From Paraflavisolibacter caeni (GTDB taxonomy: Bacteria > Bacteroidota > Bacteroidia > Chitinophagales > Chitinophagaceae): a DNA stretch of 64,000 nt. The translations under genes and the position numbers were made by a program. Below, piece by piece: positions 18,202 through 27,252 of the stretch; within the stretch, counting starts at the first letter, position 1; each line of letters starts with the position of its first letter. The stretch covers positions 124,001-188,000 of the forward strand of contig NZ_JAOTIF010000005.1 of the NCBI RefSeq assembly GCF_025628885.1, read 5' to 3'. Below the pieces are notes generated by a model. That model saw only the letters and a program-made list of their open reading frames with translations. It ran no database searches and was not told the origin of the DNA.

Positions 18202-20700
18202 TTATTGGCCGTTACCGCCTCCTACTCTATTTTGCTCTTCCTGAGCACTGCTGGACCTCCTGTTTTGGGCCTGGGTATTCTGACCTTTGCTAAAGCGGTA
18301 AATAAAGTTTAATCCGACGCGGCGGTTGTCCCACTTGTTTGTTACGTAAACATCAATATTATCATGGTCTATGACCACTCTAGCCTTCTGAAGATAAAAC
18401 GGGTCGTATATATTCAGCTTTAAGGATGCCTTATTCTTCATGATCTGTTTGCCAAAGCCGAAAGAAACAACTCCCATTGGGCGAATCAGGAACATGCCGG
18501 TTTCCTGGGCAGCTGTGCGATAGAAGCCGTTGACTTCAGCACTCCATGTTTTTGCAAATTTGAACTGCTGGCTAGTATTACCCATGAAAGATACCAGGCT
18601 AACATCCAATGGACTGTTATTCACAATGCCTTCGTAATGGCTATTATTGACATTCATATAGACACTTGTCGCCCACCATTTGGTAACCGGGGCATTGTAG
18701 CTTACTGAAAGACCTATTGTCTGGCGTTTCGCAACATTCTCTTTCGTTTGGTAAGTCACCTTGGTTTCATCATTTTGCTTCAGGATATCGTTCAGGATGT
18801 CGGTTGTAGATGTAAAGCTCAGTGTGGTATTCAAGGCTTTACGATAATTATGGCTTAGCTCTATGTTATGTGTGAACTGCGGCGCAAGATTTGGATTTCC
18901 CTGACGATAGGTGTATTGATCCAGTAAATACTGAAACGGGTTCATATCCTGGTAGTTAGGCCTTTCAATGCGGCGGCCATAGGATAAACCAAACTGGTTT
19001 TTATCGTTCATCGCATAACTTATATAAGCTGTAGGAAACAGTTGCGTATAATTCTTTTTGAATGAAGAATCCTTTTGGACTGCATTTCCAAACTGATTAC
19101 CCTTTGAAATGGTATTTTCTATACGTAAGCCGGTTTGCACACCCCATTTCTTCATTTGCCTGTTGTAATTAACATAAGCAGCATTTATATTCTCCTCATA
19201 TTTGAAGCGATTACTTCTATTGTTATCAACCACCCATTCAGCTTCTCCATGGTCATAGAGTGTATATTGAGCATCATTATCAGTGGACACATAACTGCTT
19301 TTAACACCTGCCTCAAACTTTGATTCCTTCGTTAAAGGATGAACATAATCTGCTTTTCCACTGTATATAGTGATTTCAGACGGCAGGTTGCCCCTCAGAA
19401 GGAAGGGATCCACTGAATAGGTATTATCCGGGAAATAATTATAGTTATCAGAAGTCTGACGGCTCCTAGTTTTGTATGCAATGCGATCCAGATCTACTGT
19501 AAACTCCCTTCCATTGGCATTCAATACCCGCCTGAAGTTGAGGTTGGCACCGAGGTTCTGCCATGTATCCCTGTTGATGGTTTGAACAACATTAAAGGAA
19601 TCTAATTCACCTTTTCCATTGTAAATATCTGCCCGACCATTGTTTTCCCACCTACGGGGATTATGGGTACCGTTCACTAAAAAGCCTATTGTTGTGTTTT
19701 TATCAATACTATAATCCAAACCTATTCTGGCATTGTAGTTATGGCCATAATGCTTTTGGTCGGCCTGTTGTTCAAAAACAGATTCCAACTCACCATCTTT
19801 ATGGAATTTTCTTGTCAGATGCTGATCGTTGAAACCAGACCAATAGGAATAGCTGAGGTTGGTAAACAGGTTTATCTTTCCTGATCTGTAATTAAAGTTG
19901 AAACTATTAGGAGATTTCGGATAACGTCCCTGGACATACGACAAATTGATGGTACCGTTGAACCCCTTTGCGAGGTTCTTCTTGGTTCTCAAATTGAGGA
20001 TGCCGGAGTTGCCAGAAGCATCATATTTTGCGGAGGGTTGTGTCATGATTTCCACCTGATCGAGCTGGCTTGCCGGCATGTTGCGTAAAAGGTTTGCCAG
20101 GTCCTGGCCGCTCAAATAGGTTTGCTTGCCATCGATCAATACAATAACACCCTGCTTGCCTTTGATGCTGATGTTTCCATCACGATCCACACTGACACCA
20201 GGCGACTTTTCCAGCACTTCAAGAGCATTGGCGCCAGCATTGGTTGGTGAGGCGTCTACATTTACGACCATTTTATCAATCTTATTTTCAACTAAAGGCC
20301 TTTTGGCTTGAACGGTTACTTCAGAGAGACCTTTTGCGACCTGTTGCAGTATTACTGCAGGTATCTGCATCGCATTACCAGAGGTAAGACTGATGACTTG
20401 AGTCGTTTTCTTTTCAAAACCAACAGAGGTAAAGGAAATGAGGTACTGTCCTTCTTTTATATTTTCAAATTCGTACAGGCCATTTTTATCTGTAACAGAC
20501 GCTTTCGCTAAAGACGAGTCTTTTGCTTTCAATAATGAGGCAGTGACGCCATTCAGGCCTTTGCCGCCAGTTTCCTGAACCGAGCCCGAAATCTTGCTGA
20601 ACGTTTGAGCCATTGTTGCAGTGGCTGACAATAATAACAAGAAAATGAGCATTGCAGTCATCCTAACATATAAGTTGGTAAAGGAGTTTAAATGTTTCAT
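18202..20700 (-). CDS. TonB-dependent receptor with carboxypeptidase-regulatory domain
   Basis: The protein of about 832 residues has a signal peptide (ending T-A-T-M-A-Q), a carboxypeptidase regulatory-like beta-sandwich (about 40-125), a plug region with LEKSPGVSVDRDGNISIKG and LIDGKQTYLSGQ, and a large C-terminal outer membrane barrel of the Bacteroidota OMP_b-brl_3 kind. Such proteins import large ligands across the outer membrane with TonB energy; the substrate is unknown and there is no SusD partner. I take the ATG at 20700 as start because the only earlier in-frame start is TTG at 20724. The last 30 residues are Q/N/S rich. An inverted repeat lies upstream at 20827-20853. Confidence 0.9.
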   Translation of the reverse strand: MKHLNSFTNLYVRMTAMLIFLLLLSATATMAQTFSKISGSVQETGGKGLNGVTASLLKAKDSSLAKASVTDKNGLYEFENIKEGQYLISFTSVGFEKKTTQVISLTSGNAMQIPAVILQQVAKGLSEVTVQAKRPLVENKIDKMVVNVDASPTNAGANALEVLEKSPGVSVDRDGNISIKGKQGVIVLIDGKQTYLSGQDLANLLRNMPASQLDQVEIMTQPSAKYDASGNSGILNLRTKKNLAKGFNGTINLSYVQGRYPKSPNSFNFNYRSGKINLFTNLSYSYWSGFNDQHLTRKFHKDGELESVFEQQADQKHYGHNYNARIGLDYSIDKNTTIGFLVNGTHNPRRWENNGRADIYNGKGELDSFNVVQTINRDTWQNLGANLNFRRVLNANGREFTVDLDRIAYKTRSRQTSDNYNYFPDNTYSVDPFLLRGNLPSEITIYSGKADYVHPLTKESKFEAGVKSSYVSTDNDAQYTLYDHGEAEWVVDNNRSNRFKYEENINAAYVNYNRQMKKWGVQTGLRIENTISKGNQFGNAVQKDSSFKKNYTQLFPTAYISYAMNDKNQFGLSYGRRIERPNYQDMNPFQYLLDQYTYRQGNPNLAPQFTHNIELSHNYRKALNTTLSFTSTTDILNDILKQNDETKVTYQTKENVAKRQTIGLSVSYNAPVTKWWATSVYMNVNNSHYEGIVNNSPLDVSLVSFMGNTSQQFKFAKTWSAEVNGFYRTAAQETGMFLIRPMGVVSFGFGKQIMKNKASLKLNIYDPFYLQKARVVIDHDNIDVYVTNKWDNRRVGLNFIYRFSKGQNTQAQNRRSSSAQEEQNRVGGGNGQ

Positions 20701-20826
20701 TGCAGATGAGTTAACAGGTTTCAATTTTGATTATGATCTATTTTTCAATATCTCCAAAGTGTTAACACACAATTGGACGCAAAAAGCAATCATTGGTTAC
20801 AGGATATTTTTCTTTTCACAATTGTG

Positions 20827-20853
20827 CTACAAAAGTTTGTTATGCTTTTGTAG
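20827..20853. promoter_or_regulatory. Inverted repeat upstream of the TonB receptor gene
   Basis: CTACAAAAG (20827-20835) and CTTTTGTAG (20845-20853) are perfect 9-base complements with a 9-base spacer, 127-153 bases before the receptor start. It could be an operator. No T run follows, so it is not an obvious terminator. Confidence 0.4.
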
Positions 20854-20983
20854 TTGATGAAATGAAAAAATGGATGGTCATCCTTGTGAATTTTAGGCAA
20901 ACCTAGAATGAAATGTACTTACGACATTTACCGTTCATGTAATTTATGATTAGAGATTGACGAATCGAGGGAATGATGGTGGG

Positions 20984-21003
20984 GTGAATGGTCAATGGTG
21001 AAT
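20984..21003. repeat. Dispersed 20-bp heptamer-based repeat, copy 1
   Basis: GTGAATGGTCAATGGTGAAT occurs here and identically at 32498-32517 and 36470-36489. Internally it has a 7-base period. This copy lies between a TonB receptor gene and the orphan gene at 21283, close to an 11-bp array. Confidence 0.85.
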
Positions 21004-21090
21004 AAAGAGATGGAGGAGTCTGGGTTTTATTGGGGGAAGAGGAAGGAGTGGAAGAAAAGATTCTTTTGAGAGGATTAGGAACGAAGAAGG

Positions 21091-21155
21091 ATACTGTTGC
21101 CCTACTGTAGGTATACTGATGGTATGCTTCAGGTATACTTGAGGTACGAAGGATC
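21091..21155. repeat. Degenerate 11-bp tandem repeat array, second locus
   Basis: Units read ATACTGTTGCC-like, then CCTACTGTAGG (21101-21111), TATACTGATGG, TATGCTTCAGG, TATACTTGAGG (21134-21144) and a decayed TACGAAGGATC. The period is 11 and the consensus is close to TATACTTNAGG, which matches the middle block of the array at 3901-3955. Confidence 0.8.
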
Positions 21156-21282
21156 CCTGCTTGAAACCTGAAGGGGAAGCGGACAAAAGCGGTCATTTCC
21201 TGCCATTTTATGCCAAATCGGCCAGGAGGTTTTTGCTTGTGGGTGGGGCGGAGTAGCTTTAGGGTATAAATGGAGGAGCTAT

Positions 21283-21924
21283 ATGGAACAGGTCTATATC
21301 AATAGTAAAGAAAGGGTGGTGATCAAGGATGGCAAGCAGGTACCTAGACTCTTGTTGGGCATGATCCGGGGCTCGATTGGGAAGTGTTTTGTGGTGAAGC
21401 ATTATAGGGGGAACAAGAAAAAGAAGTGGAAGAAAAGGATCGTGATCACCAAGTACCCAGACATGAGCAGAATAGTAGCCTCTGAAAAGCAAAGGGTAAG
21501 GAGGGATCTGTTTAAGGAGGCAGTGGTGTATGCCCAGTGGATCCTCTCGGATCCGGAACAAAAGAAGGCCTTCCGAAAGACCCTGCCCCGAAAGAAGCGG
21601 AAGCATGTCTACCAGGCGGCCATCCGGTTGTATATGGGGATGCAGGGGGACAAGCAGTGGCTGAGGAAGCAGCTGGCGGTGAGGGGCATGATGAGCACGG
21701 GCAGAAGGGAAATAGCTGATGTGAGGGTGGTGAAGGGGGAATTGTTCATGGGGCATGCTGGTGGAGTGTATGGAGCGATGAAAGGTGTGCATGCTGGTGG
21801 GGTGAATGGTTGGGAGCAGGTGGGAGCCTGGGAGGTGGTGTGGCAGAAAAGGATGGATAGAACTTTGGAACTTATAGAAGATTTCGGAAAGAAAGAAGAC
21901 TACCTGGTGTCATTACAGATTTAG
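21283..21924 (+). CDS. Orphan basic protein of unknown function, purine-rich gene
   Basis: The 213-residue protein has no signal peptide or membrane segment. It is strongly basic near the start (G-N-K-K-K-K-W-K-K-R) and contains V-I-T-K-Y-P-D-M-S-R-I-V-A-S, A-V-V-Y-A-Q-W-I-L-S-D-P-E-Q-K-K-A-F and V-Y-Q-A-A-I-R-L-Y, patterns I have a loose memory of from short unknown proteins in Bacteroidota. The last third has two G-H-A-G-G-V / V-H-A-G-G-V repeats. The coding strand is very rich in A and G, unlike its neighbours. It is isolated, flanked by 582 bases of repeat-rich DNA upstream, which suggests a recently arrived or mobile-associated gene. No function can be assigned. Confidence 0.6.
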   Translation: MEQVYINSKERVVIKDGKQVPRLLLGMIRGSIGKCFVVKHYRGNKKKKWKKRIVITKYPDMSRIVASEKQRVRRDLFKEAVVYAQWILSDPEQKKAFRKTLPRKKRKHVYQAAIRLYMGMQGDKQWLRKQLAVRGMMSTGRREIADVRVVKGELFMGHAGGVYGAMKGVHAGGVNGWEQVGAWEVVWQKRMDRTLELIEDFGKKEDYLVSLQI

Positions 21925-22188
21925 AGTGAACAACAATTTGTAAACAGTATTTTTTTAAGTGTCCAGAAACTCGGACCAGGAAACACAACCTGTACGTTGC
22001 CAACCGGTATATCAAAACCGCACAGCTATTGTACGAATCCGTACACCCTGTAAAATCATCAAACTCATAGATGGCTGATAAACATTAACCTGTAAAGAGG
22101 CATGGTTATTAATGAAACACAAAAAGGCAGTACTTCAACCTGCAAACGAATCATAATTGCTTGAAAGAAGAAAACCCAACCAACGTTT

Positions 22189-24567
22189 ATGTTTCGAAAC
22201 TATCTAAAAACAGCTCTTCGCAATTTAATAAGGAACAAACTATTCACTACTGTGAATGTTTTTGGACTTGCTACCGGAATGGCTTGCAGCCTGCTCATTT
22301 TTCTTTGGGTACAGGATGAACTAAGCTTTGACCGGTTTAATGCAAAAGCAGATAAGATCTACCGAATAACAGCCAAACTAGCAGATGTAGAAGCAGCTGT
22401 TGTTCCACCACCACTGGCTGCAGCTATCAAAGCCGAGATCCCAGGTGTAGAGAATGCCACCCGCCTTTCGGCTCTTCATAAAATCATTACCGTTGGAACA
22501 AAGAAGTTTGACGAAAAGAGAATCTATTATGCTGACTCTAACTTCTTGAAAATTTTCAGTTATCCCTTATTGAAAGGAAATCTAACCAGCGTTTTAACAT
22601 CTCCGGACGCGGTGGTGCTGACGGAGGCAACCGCCATCAAATACTTTGGCAGTGCGGAATCTGCGGTTGGTAAGATCATTTATATTGATGATGATATCAA
22701 GGGCAGAAACTTGATGGTTACGGGTGTATTAAAAAATATTCCGCATAACTCACACCTGCAGTTTGATCTACTCTTACCCATGGAGCAGTATGATCGAATA
22801 AACAATCCAGAGGGATCGTGGAATAACTTCGACGCGTTTGTTTATTTTCAGCTTGCGGACAATTTCAGCGCTACTGCAACGTCAATTAAGAAAATAGAAG
22901 AACAAATAAATGAGCTTCCTGCAAAGAATAATAAAGAAGTTCAGGCGAACCTATCTATTCAACCCCTCACCGATATTCATTTGCACTCCCATTATATGCT
23001 GGATGTAGAGGGCCAGGGCAATAATGAGCATGTCACCATATTTTCGCTTATAGCCATCTTTATTTTGTTGATTGCCTGTATCAACTTCATAAATTTATCG
23101 ACTGCTCTATCTGCCCAAAGGGCAAAAGAAGTAGGGTTGCGTAAAACAATAGGGGCACTTCGCTCCCAGCTTATACTGCAGTTCCTGGGAGAGTCGCTAT
23201 TATTATCGCTCATTTCACTGATTGTCGCTACCGGCCTGGTGCTGCTCCTGCTTCCTTTATTTAATGATTTGTCATCAAAATCACTTTCAATAAACCTGTT
23301 AGATGGAAAAATCGTTGGTTCTTTTCTAGGGACAGCTATAGTTGTAGGAATCATTTCTGGTAGCTATCCAGCTTTATTTCTCTCTTCTTTTCATCCCATT
23401 AATGTTTTAAAAGGCTTGAAGATTTTTGAAGGTAAAAAATCTTTTTTACGAAGCGGTTTGGTCATACTTCAATTTTCTATATCGGTCATCTTAATGATCA
23501 GTACCATTGTCGTTTATCGTCAGCTTCAGTTTATCAAGAACCGAGATATTGGTTTTACCAAAGAAAACTTACTCTATTTAAAAATGCCCGAGGTGGGCGA
23601 CCTGCACAACAACAAGGAGGCCTTGAAAGCAATCCTTGATCAGCAACCTGGCATTAGTGATTATACCATTACAGACGAGTTGCCTACCTATCTTACATCA
23701 GGAAGCCTTCTTTCATGGCCAACTAAAGCAACCAGTGATCAAGTCATTGCCTACCGGTTGCGCACTGATGAAAACTTCATTAAAACTTTCAGAATGCAAC
23801 TGGTGGCCGGGCGGTTCTTTTCCAAAGACTTAAAAACAGATGACAGTACATATGTGGTCAACGAAGCTACGGTAAGGGCCATGGGGCTTCAGCCTTCGAC
23901 AGCAATTGGTAAAAAACTATCTATTAGCCTGGAAGATAAGCAAGGAACAATTATTGGTGTGGTTAAAGATTTCAATTTTAAGCCGGTGCAACAGCCTGTT
24001 GAGCCACTTGTTATCAAAAACAATTTTGCCGGCGGTCATGTGGTGCTGCGAACCACGCCCAAAAACATGCACACTATTGTTGCTGCTATTAAGAATGTAT
24101 TCGGAAAGATATACGGTGACTATCCATTTTTTTATGGGTTTGTGGACGAGGATCTATCAAAGCTATACAGGGCAGAGCAGCGAATGGGTAAGTTATTCAA
24201 TGCCTTTTCCCTTTTATCCATCATTATCTCCTGTCTTGGTCTCTTTGGTTTAGCTGCTTTTGCTACTCAGAAACGCACTAAAGAAATCGGTGTTCGCAAA
24301 GTGCTCGGTGCCAGTGAGGCCGGTATAGTAGCTCTTCTGTCAAAAGATTTTATCAGACTAGTGGCTTTAGCCTTGATTATTGCGTTTCCAATAGCCGGCT
24401 GGCTAATGAATAAATGGTTGCAAGGCTTTACCTATCGTGTCAGCCTCACCTGGTGGATGTATGCATTGGCGGGGCTCATAGCACTTTTTGTTGCCTTAAT
24501 CACAGTAAGTTATCAATCCATCAAGGCGGCAATAGCAAACCCAGTAAAAAGTCTGCGGACGGAGTAA
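22189..24567 (+). CDS. ABC transporter permease with two FtsX domains (MacB-like)
   Basis: The 792-residue protein starts with M-F-R-N-Y-L-K-T-A-L-R-N-L-I-R-N-K, typical of the Bacteroidota family of large FtsX permeases. Order: TM1, periplasmic MacB core domain, FtsX domain with three helices (about 285-420), TM5, second periplasmic domain, second FtsX domain (about 670-790) containing AFATQKRTKEIGVRKVLGAS. These proteins take part in MacB-like mechanotransmission or export, yet no ATPase gene is adjacent, so it must borrow one encoded elsewhere. The substrate is unknown. All expected segments are intact. Confidence 0.92.
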   Translation: MFRNYLKTALRNLIRNKLFTTVNVFGLATGMACSLLIFLWVQDELSFDRFNAKADKIYRITAKLADVEAAVVPPPLAAAIKAEIPGVENATRLSALHKIITVGTKKFDEKRIYYADSNFLKIFSYPLLKGNLTSVLTSPDAVVLTEATAIKYFGSAESAVGKIIYIDDDIKGRNLMVTGVLKNIPHNSHLQFDLLLPMEQYDRINNPEGSWNNFDAFVYFQLADNFSATATSIKKIEEQINELPAKNNKEVQANLSIQPLTDIHLHSHYMLDVEGQGNNEHVTIFSLIAIFILLIACINFINLSTALSAQRAKEVGLRKTIGALRSQLILQFLGESLLLSLISLIVATGLVLLLLPLFNDLSSKSLSINLLDGKIVGSFLGTAIVVGIISGSYPALFLSSFHPINVLKGLKIFEGKKSFLRSGLVILQFSISVILMISTIVVYRQLQFIKNRDIGFTKENLLYLKMPEVGDLHNNKEALKAILDQQPGISDYTITDELPTYLTSGSLLSWPTKATSDQVIAYRLRTDENFIKTFRMQLVAGRFFSKDLKTDDSTYVVNEATVRAMGLQPSTAIGKKLSISLEDKQGTIIGVVKDFNFKPVQQPVEPLVIKNNFAGGHVVLRTTPKNMHTIVAAIKNVFGKIYGDYPFFYGFVDEDLSKLYRAEQRMGKLFNAFSLLSIIISCLGLFGLAAFATQKRTKEIGVRKVLGASEAGIVALLSKDFIRLVALALIIAFPIAGWLMNKWLQGFTYRVSLTWWMYALAGLIALFVALITVSYQSIKAAIANPVKSLRTE

Positions 24568-24859
24568 GCGCAATTAGTAGTAGTCAAGGTTGTAAAGTGA
24601 TCTCTCATAACTCCAACAAATACATGTAGCTGGTTCAAACGTTAGTGCATCTTTTTAACATAGAAACGATTGTTGCAACGGAAAAGAAAACAGTTGCAAA
24701 TATGCGCTTCGCCACTATTCAGGGCACAGACATCGAATTGGCAAAGGCGGCGATACGTCAGAGCAGAAAGATGAGTAAATTAGTGTTGCCTTAGTGAATT
24801 CAAAGGAACTGTCAAGTATTGAAGCTGGCAAAATGCATTGCTAATAACAAAATGAGCGT

Positions 24860-25606
24860 TTGAAAAAGGCAATATATATCGTCATCATTCTGCTGTATGC
24901 GTTTCCGTTAATGGCCCAGGATAGTACCGGGGCTCGAAAGGAAGGCTGGCCTGAGCTCAATGTCTATTACAGTTTCAATAATAAATGGAGGCTCTTTGCC
25001 ATGGTTTCTGTCACCAGGTTAAGGACCTCTGATTATACGGATGGAAGCACAGGAATATATGTCGATTATTTTGCCAATTCATCATTGCGTCAAAAATTCA
25101 TGCCCCAACTCAAGGACAGTTCAAGAGGATATTATTTGTGGTTAAGGATGGGATATTATTACTCATCAACGCCACCTAAATCTGTAAATCCTGTGAAGGA
25201 ACACACGATTGCCACCGAAGCGAATCTACGTTTTCATTTACCGATGGATATATTACTGACCAATAAAAATCGTTTCGACTGGCGTTTTGTAAACAGCGAT
25301 TTCAAAGCCCGCTACAGACCACGTCTCACCTTTGAAAAGGATATGCAAACCCAGTACTTGTATTTTACCCCTTACCTGTATGGAGAGTATTTTGTGAATT
25401 TCACGGAGAGCGGCTCTAACCGTTTCAGGTTGTGTATCGGCCTTGAAATTAAAGTGGCCTTGTATGTAAATTTCGAATCCTATTACCTGTATCAGTACCG
25501 AAACGGAGACAACGTTGATGCCGTAAGTGCTGTCGGCCTGGCGCTTAAGTTTTATTTAAATCGCCAGGCGCTGCAAAAAACATTTTCCCAAAAGAAAAAG
25601 AAGTAA
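24860..25606 (+). CDS. Exported DUF2490-like outer membrane protein
   Basis: The 248-residue protein has a signal peptide ending P-L-M-A-Q and a mature part of alternating aromatic beta strands, for example LNVYYSFNNKWRLFAMVSVTR, YLWLRMGYYYSS, FDWRFVNSDFKARYRPRLTFE and FESYYLYQYRNGD. This resembles DUF2490 barrels, which are predicted outer membrane proteins of unknown role. The start appears to be TTG at 24860, giving M-K-K-A-I-Y; no in-frame ATG sits before the signal sequence. It is monocistronic as far as can be seen. Confidence 0.72.
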   Translation: MKKAIYIVIILLYAFPLMAQDSTGARKEGWPELNVYYSFNNKWRLFAMVSVTRLRTSDYTDGSTGIYVDYFANSSLRQKFMPQLKDSSRGYYLWLRMGYYYSSTPPKSVNPVKEHTIATEANLRFHLPMDILLTNKNRFDWRFVNSDFKARYRPRLTFEKDMQTQYLYFTPYLYGEYFVNFTESGSNRFRLCIGLEIKVALYVNFESYYLYQYRNGDNVDAVSAVGLALKFYLNRQALQKTFSQKKKK

Positions 25607-25887
25607 GTCGCCTCAGGCCTCTAGCCTTGTTTGGGCAATAAAGACTATTTGTGTGAACAAAGCATAAAGGAACAATGTCGCTGTACATGCGTATCCTCAG
25701 AAACTATAACCAAGCGCCCTATACTACATATTTGTCTCTTCCCTGGCTCAGAAATATGATCTCATCTAATTATCTTTAATCGCCATTGGAAATACAGAGA
25801 GGTTGTTGCATTTCAATTGCACATACTGACAGCAACAGTTAAAACCTCTGGCAGTTATTTTATAATAAAGCTGGCACCTTCTAACAG

Positions 25888-26652
25888 ATGAGAAAGTTGA
25901 AGATAATACTTATTGCATTGGCCATTTTACTACTGGGGCTGTTGATTGTTTTTTTACTTCCGGAAAGAAGGAAAGAGATGAAGACGCAACACTTTACTTT
26001 CCTTTTCAGCAGCAGTATTGATAGCACAAAGATTTCTGAACTTGCCAAAGTATTGGAAAGCAATTATTCAAGGATTGGCAATGATTTCAAGACAAAGCCT
26101 TCAGATCATATTGAAGTAAATATCTACGCTCAAAGATGGCGATATATAAAAGCTACTAAGAACTGGGGTGGTTCAGGAAACATAGAGGGCATTTCCAAGC
26201 TCCACTTCGTAGAACAGGCCTGGGGAGAAAGTGATAGCAGGAAAGTAGCTGTTCATGAATTTGCCCATACTGTAACGTTGAAGTTACTTTTAGACAATGA
26301 ACCACTACCATTCAATTCACAAAGGTTTGATCATCAATTTGCAACGTTTCCTACCTGGCTTTGGGAAGCAGTCAGCGTTTATGAAGCAGGTCAGTTTGTT
26401 GATCCAAAAACGCTGCCTTACCTAACAAATGGAAAATACCCCAGTATATCAGAATTAAACAATCGTATAAAAGGCGGGAAAATTTATGACTGCGGTTATA
26501 CCATTGCTGAATTCATTAAAACCAAGTTCGGACAGGATAACTTTATTCGTCTTATTCAAAACTATGGAGACTTGAAGGGAACGTTGCAACTAACAGAGGA
26601 GCAATTTTGCAGAGAATGGTATGGGTATATAAAAGACAAGTATTTAAAATAA
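25888..26652 (+). CDS. Membrane-anchored zinc metalloprotease, MA-like
   Basis: The 254-residue protein has one N-terminal membrane anchor (about residues 5-25) and an outward-facing domain. It carries the zinc motif HEFAH (His123, Glu124, His127) and, about 33 residues later, W-L-W-E with Glu160 as the probable third ligand, the layout of gluzincin peptidases of the MA-like group. It should act as a protease at the outer face of the cytoplasmic membrane; the substrate is unknown. The gene stands alone. Confidence 0.8.
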   Translation: MRKLKIILIALAILLLGLLIVFLLPERRKEMKTQHFTFLFSSSIDSTKISELAKVLESNYSRIGNDFKTKPSDHIEVNIYAQRWRYIKATKNWGGSGNIEGISKLHFVEQAWGESDSRKVAVHEFAHTVTLKLLLDNEPLPFNSQRFDHQFATFPTWLWEAVSVYEAGQFVDPKTLPYLTNGKYPSISELNNRIKGGKIYDCGYTIAEFIKTKFGQDNFIRLIQNYGDLKGTLQLTEEQFCREWYGYIKDKYLK

Positions 26653-26757
26653 GGACAACTGCTCATAGCATGTTTATCGAAATAGCAGTTATGTATTACA
26701 TTTATAAGCAGTAATTAAAACAGGTAATACAATAACAATAAAAAAGTCATACAGAAT

Positions 26758-27252
26758 ATGAGTCAAACACCAACAGTAGAAACGCAAATGCTGATCAGAA
26801 AGCCTGTGGCAGAGGTATTTCAAGCTTTTATTGACCCCAGCATCACTACAAAGTTCTGGTTTACAAAGTCAAGCGGGCGGTTGGAAGTTGGTGAAACAGT
26901 AAAATGGGAGTGGGAAATGTATGGTGTATCCACTAATGTATTTACAAAAGAGATTATTCCTAATCAACTTATTTCAACGGAATGGGGCGATCCTGCAACT
27001 ACTGTTGACTACGTGTTTACACCATTTACAGATGATACAACTTATGTAGTGATCAAAAACTATGGTTTCAATTTAACCGGAGATGACTTGATTAGAGCCA
27101 TTAAGGATAATACCGGAGGTTTCACATCTGTATTGGACGGACTGAAAGCCTATTTAGAGCATAACATTCAATTGAATTTAGTTCTTGATAAATTTCCAAA
27201 CAAACTAAATACAGATCCGAAGACATTGAACGAATGGCAAAAAGAGATGTAA
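26758..27252 (+). CDS. SRPBCC (AHSA1-like) domain protein
   Basis: The 164-residue protein fits the START-like AHSA1 fold: T-V-E-T-Q-M-L-I-R-K-P-V-A-E-V-F-Q-A-F at the start, K-F-W-F-T-K-S-S-G-R, then V-K-W-E-W-E-M-Y and a final helix V-L-D-G-L-K-A-Y-L-E-H. These proteins bind hydrophobic ligands or act as co-chaperone-like factors; the ligand here is unknown. It is cytosolic. The stop codon abuts the ATG of the next gene, so the two are surely co-translated. Confidence 0.88.
   Translation: MSQTPTVETQMLIRKPVAEVFQAFIDPSITTKFWFTKSSGRLEVGETVKWEWEMYGVSTNVFTKEIIPNQLISTEWGDPATTVDYVFTPFTDDTTYVVIKNYGFNLTGDDLIRAIKDNTGGFTSVLDGLKAYLEHNIQLNLVLDKFPNKLNTDPKTLNEWQKEM

Noticed and set aside
21259-21792. 177-codon minus-strand frame opposite the orphan gene
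   Set aside because: His/Pro/Leu-rich complement of a purine-rich strand. The plus-strand product has recognisable ordered segments and is preferred, though the choice rests on sequence character only.
24735-24765. TTGGCA resembling a -24 element
   Set aside because: No TTGC-like element at the required distance, so not a sigma-54 promoter.
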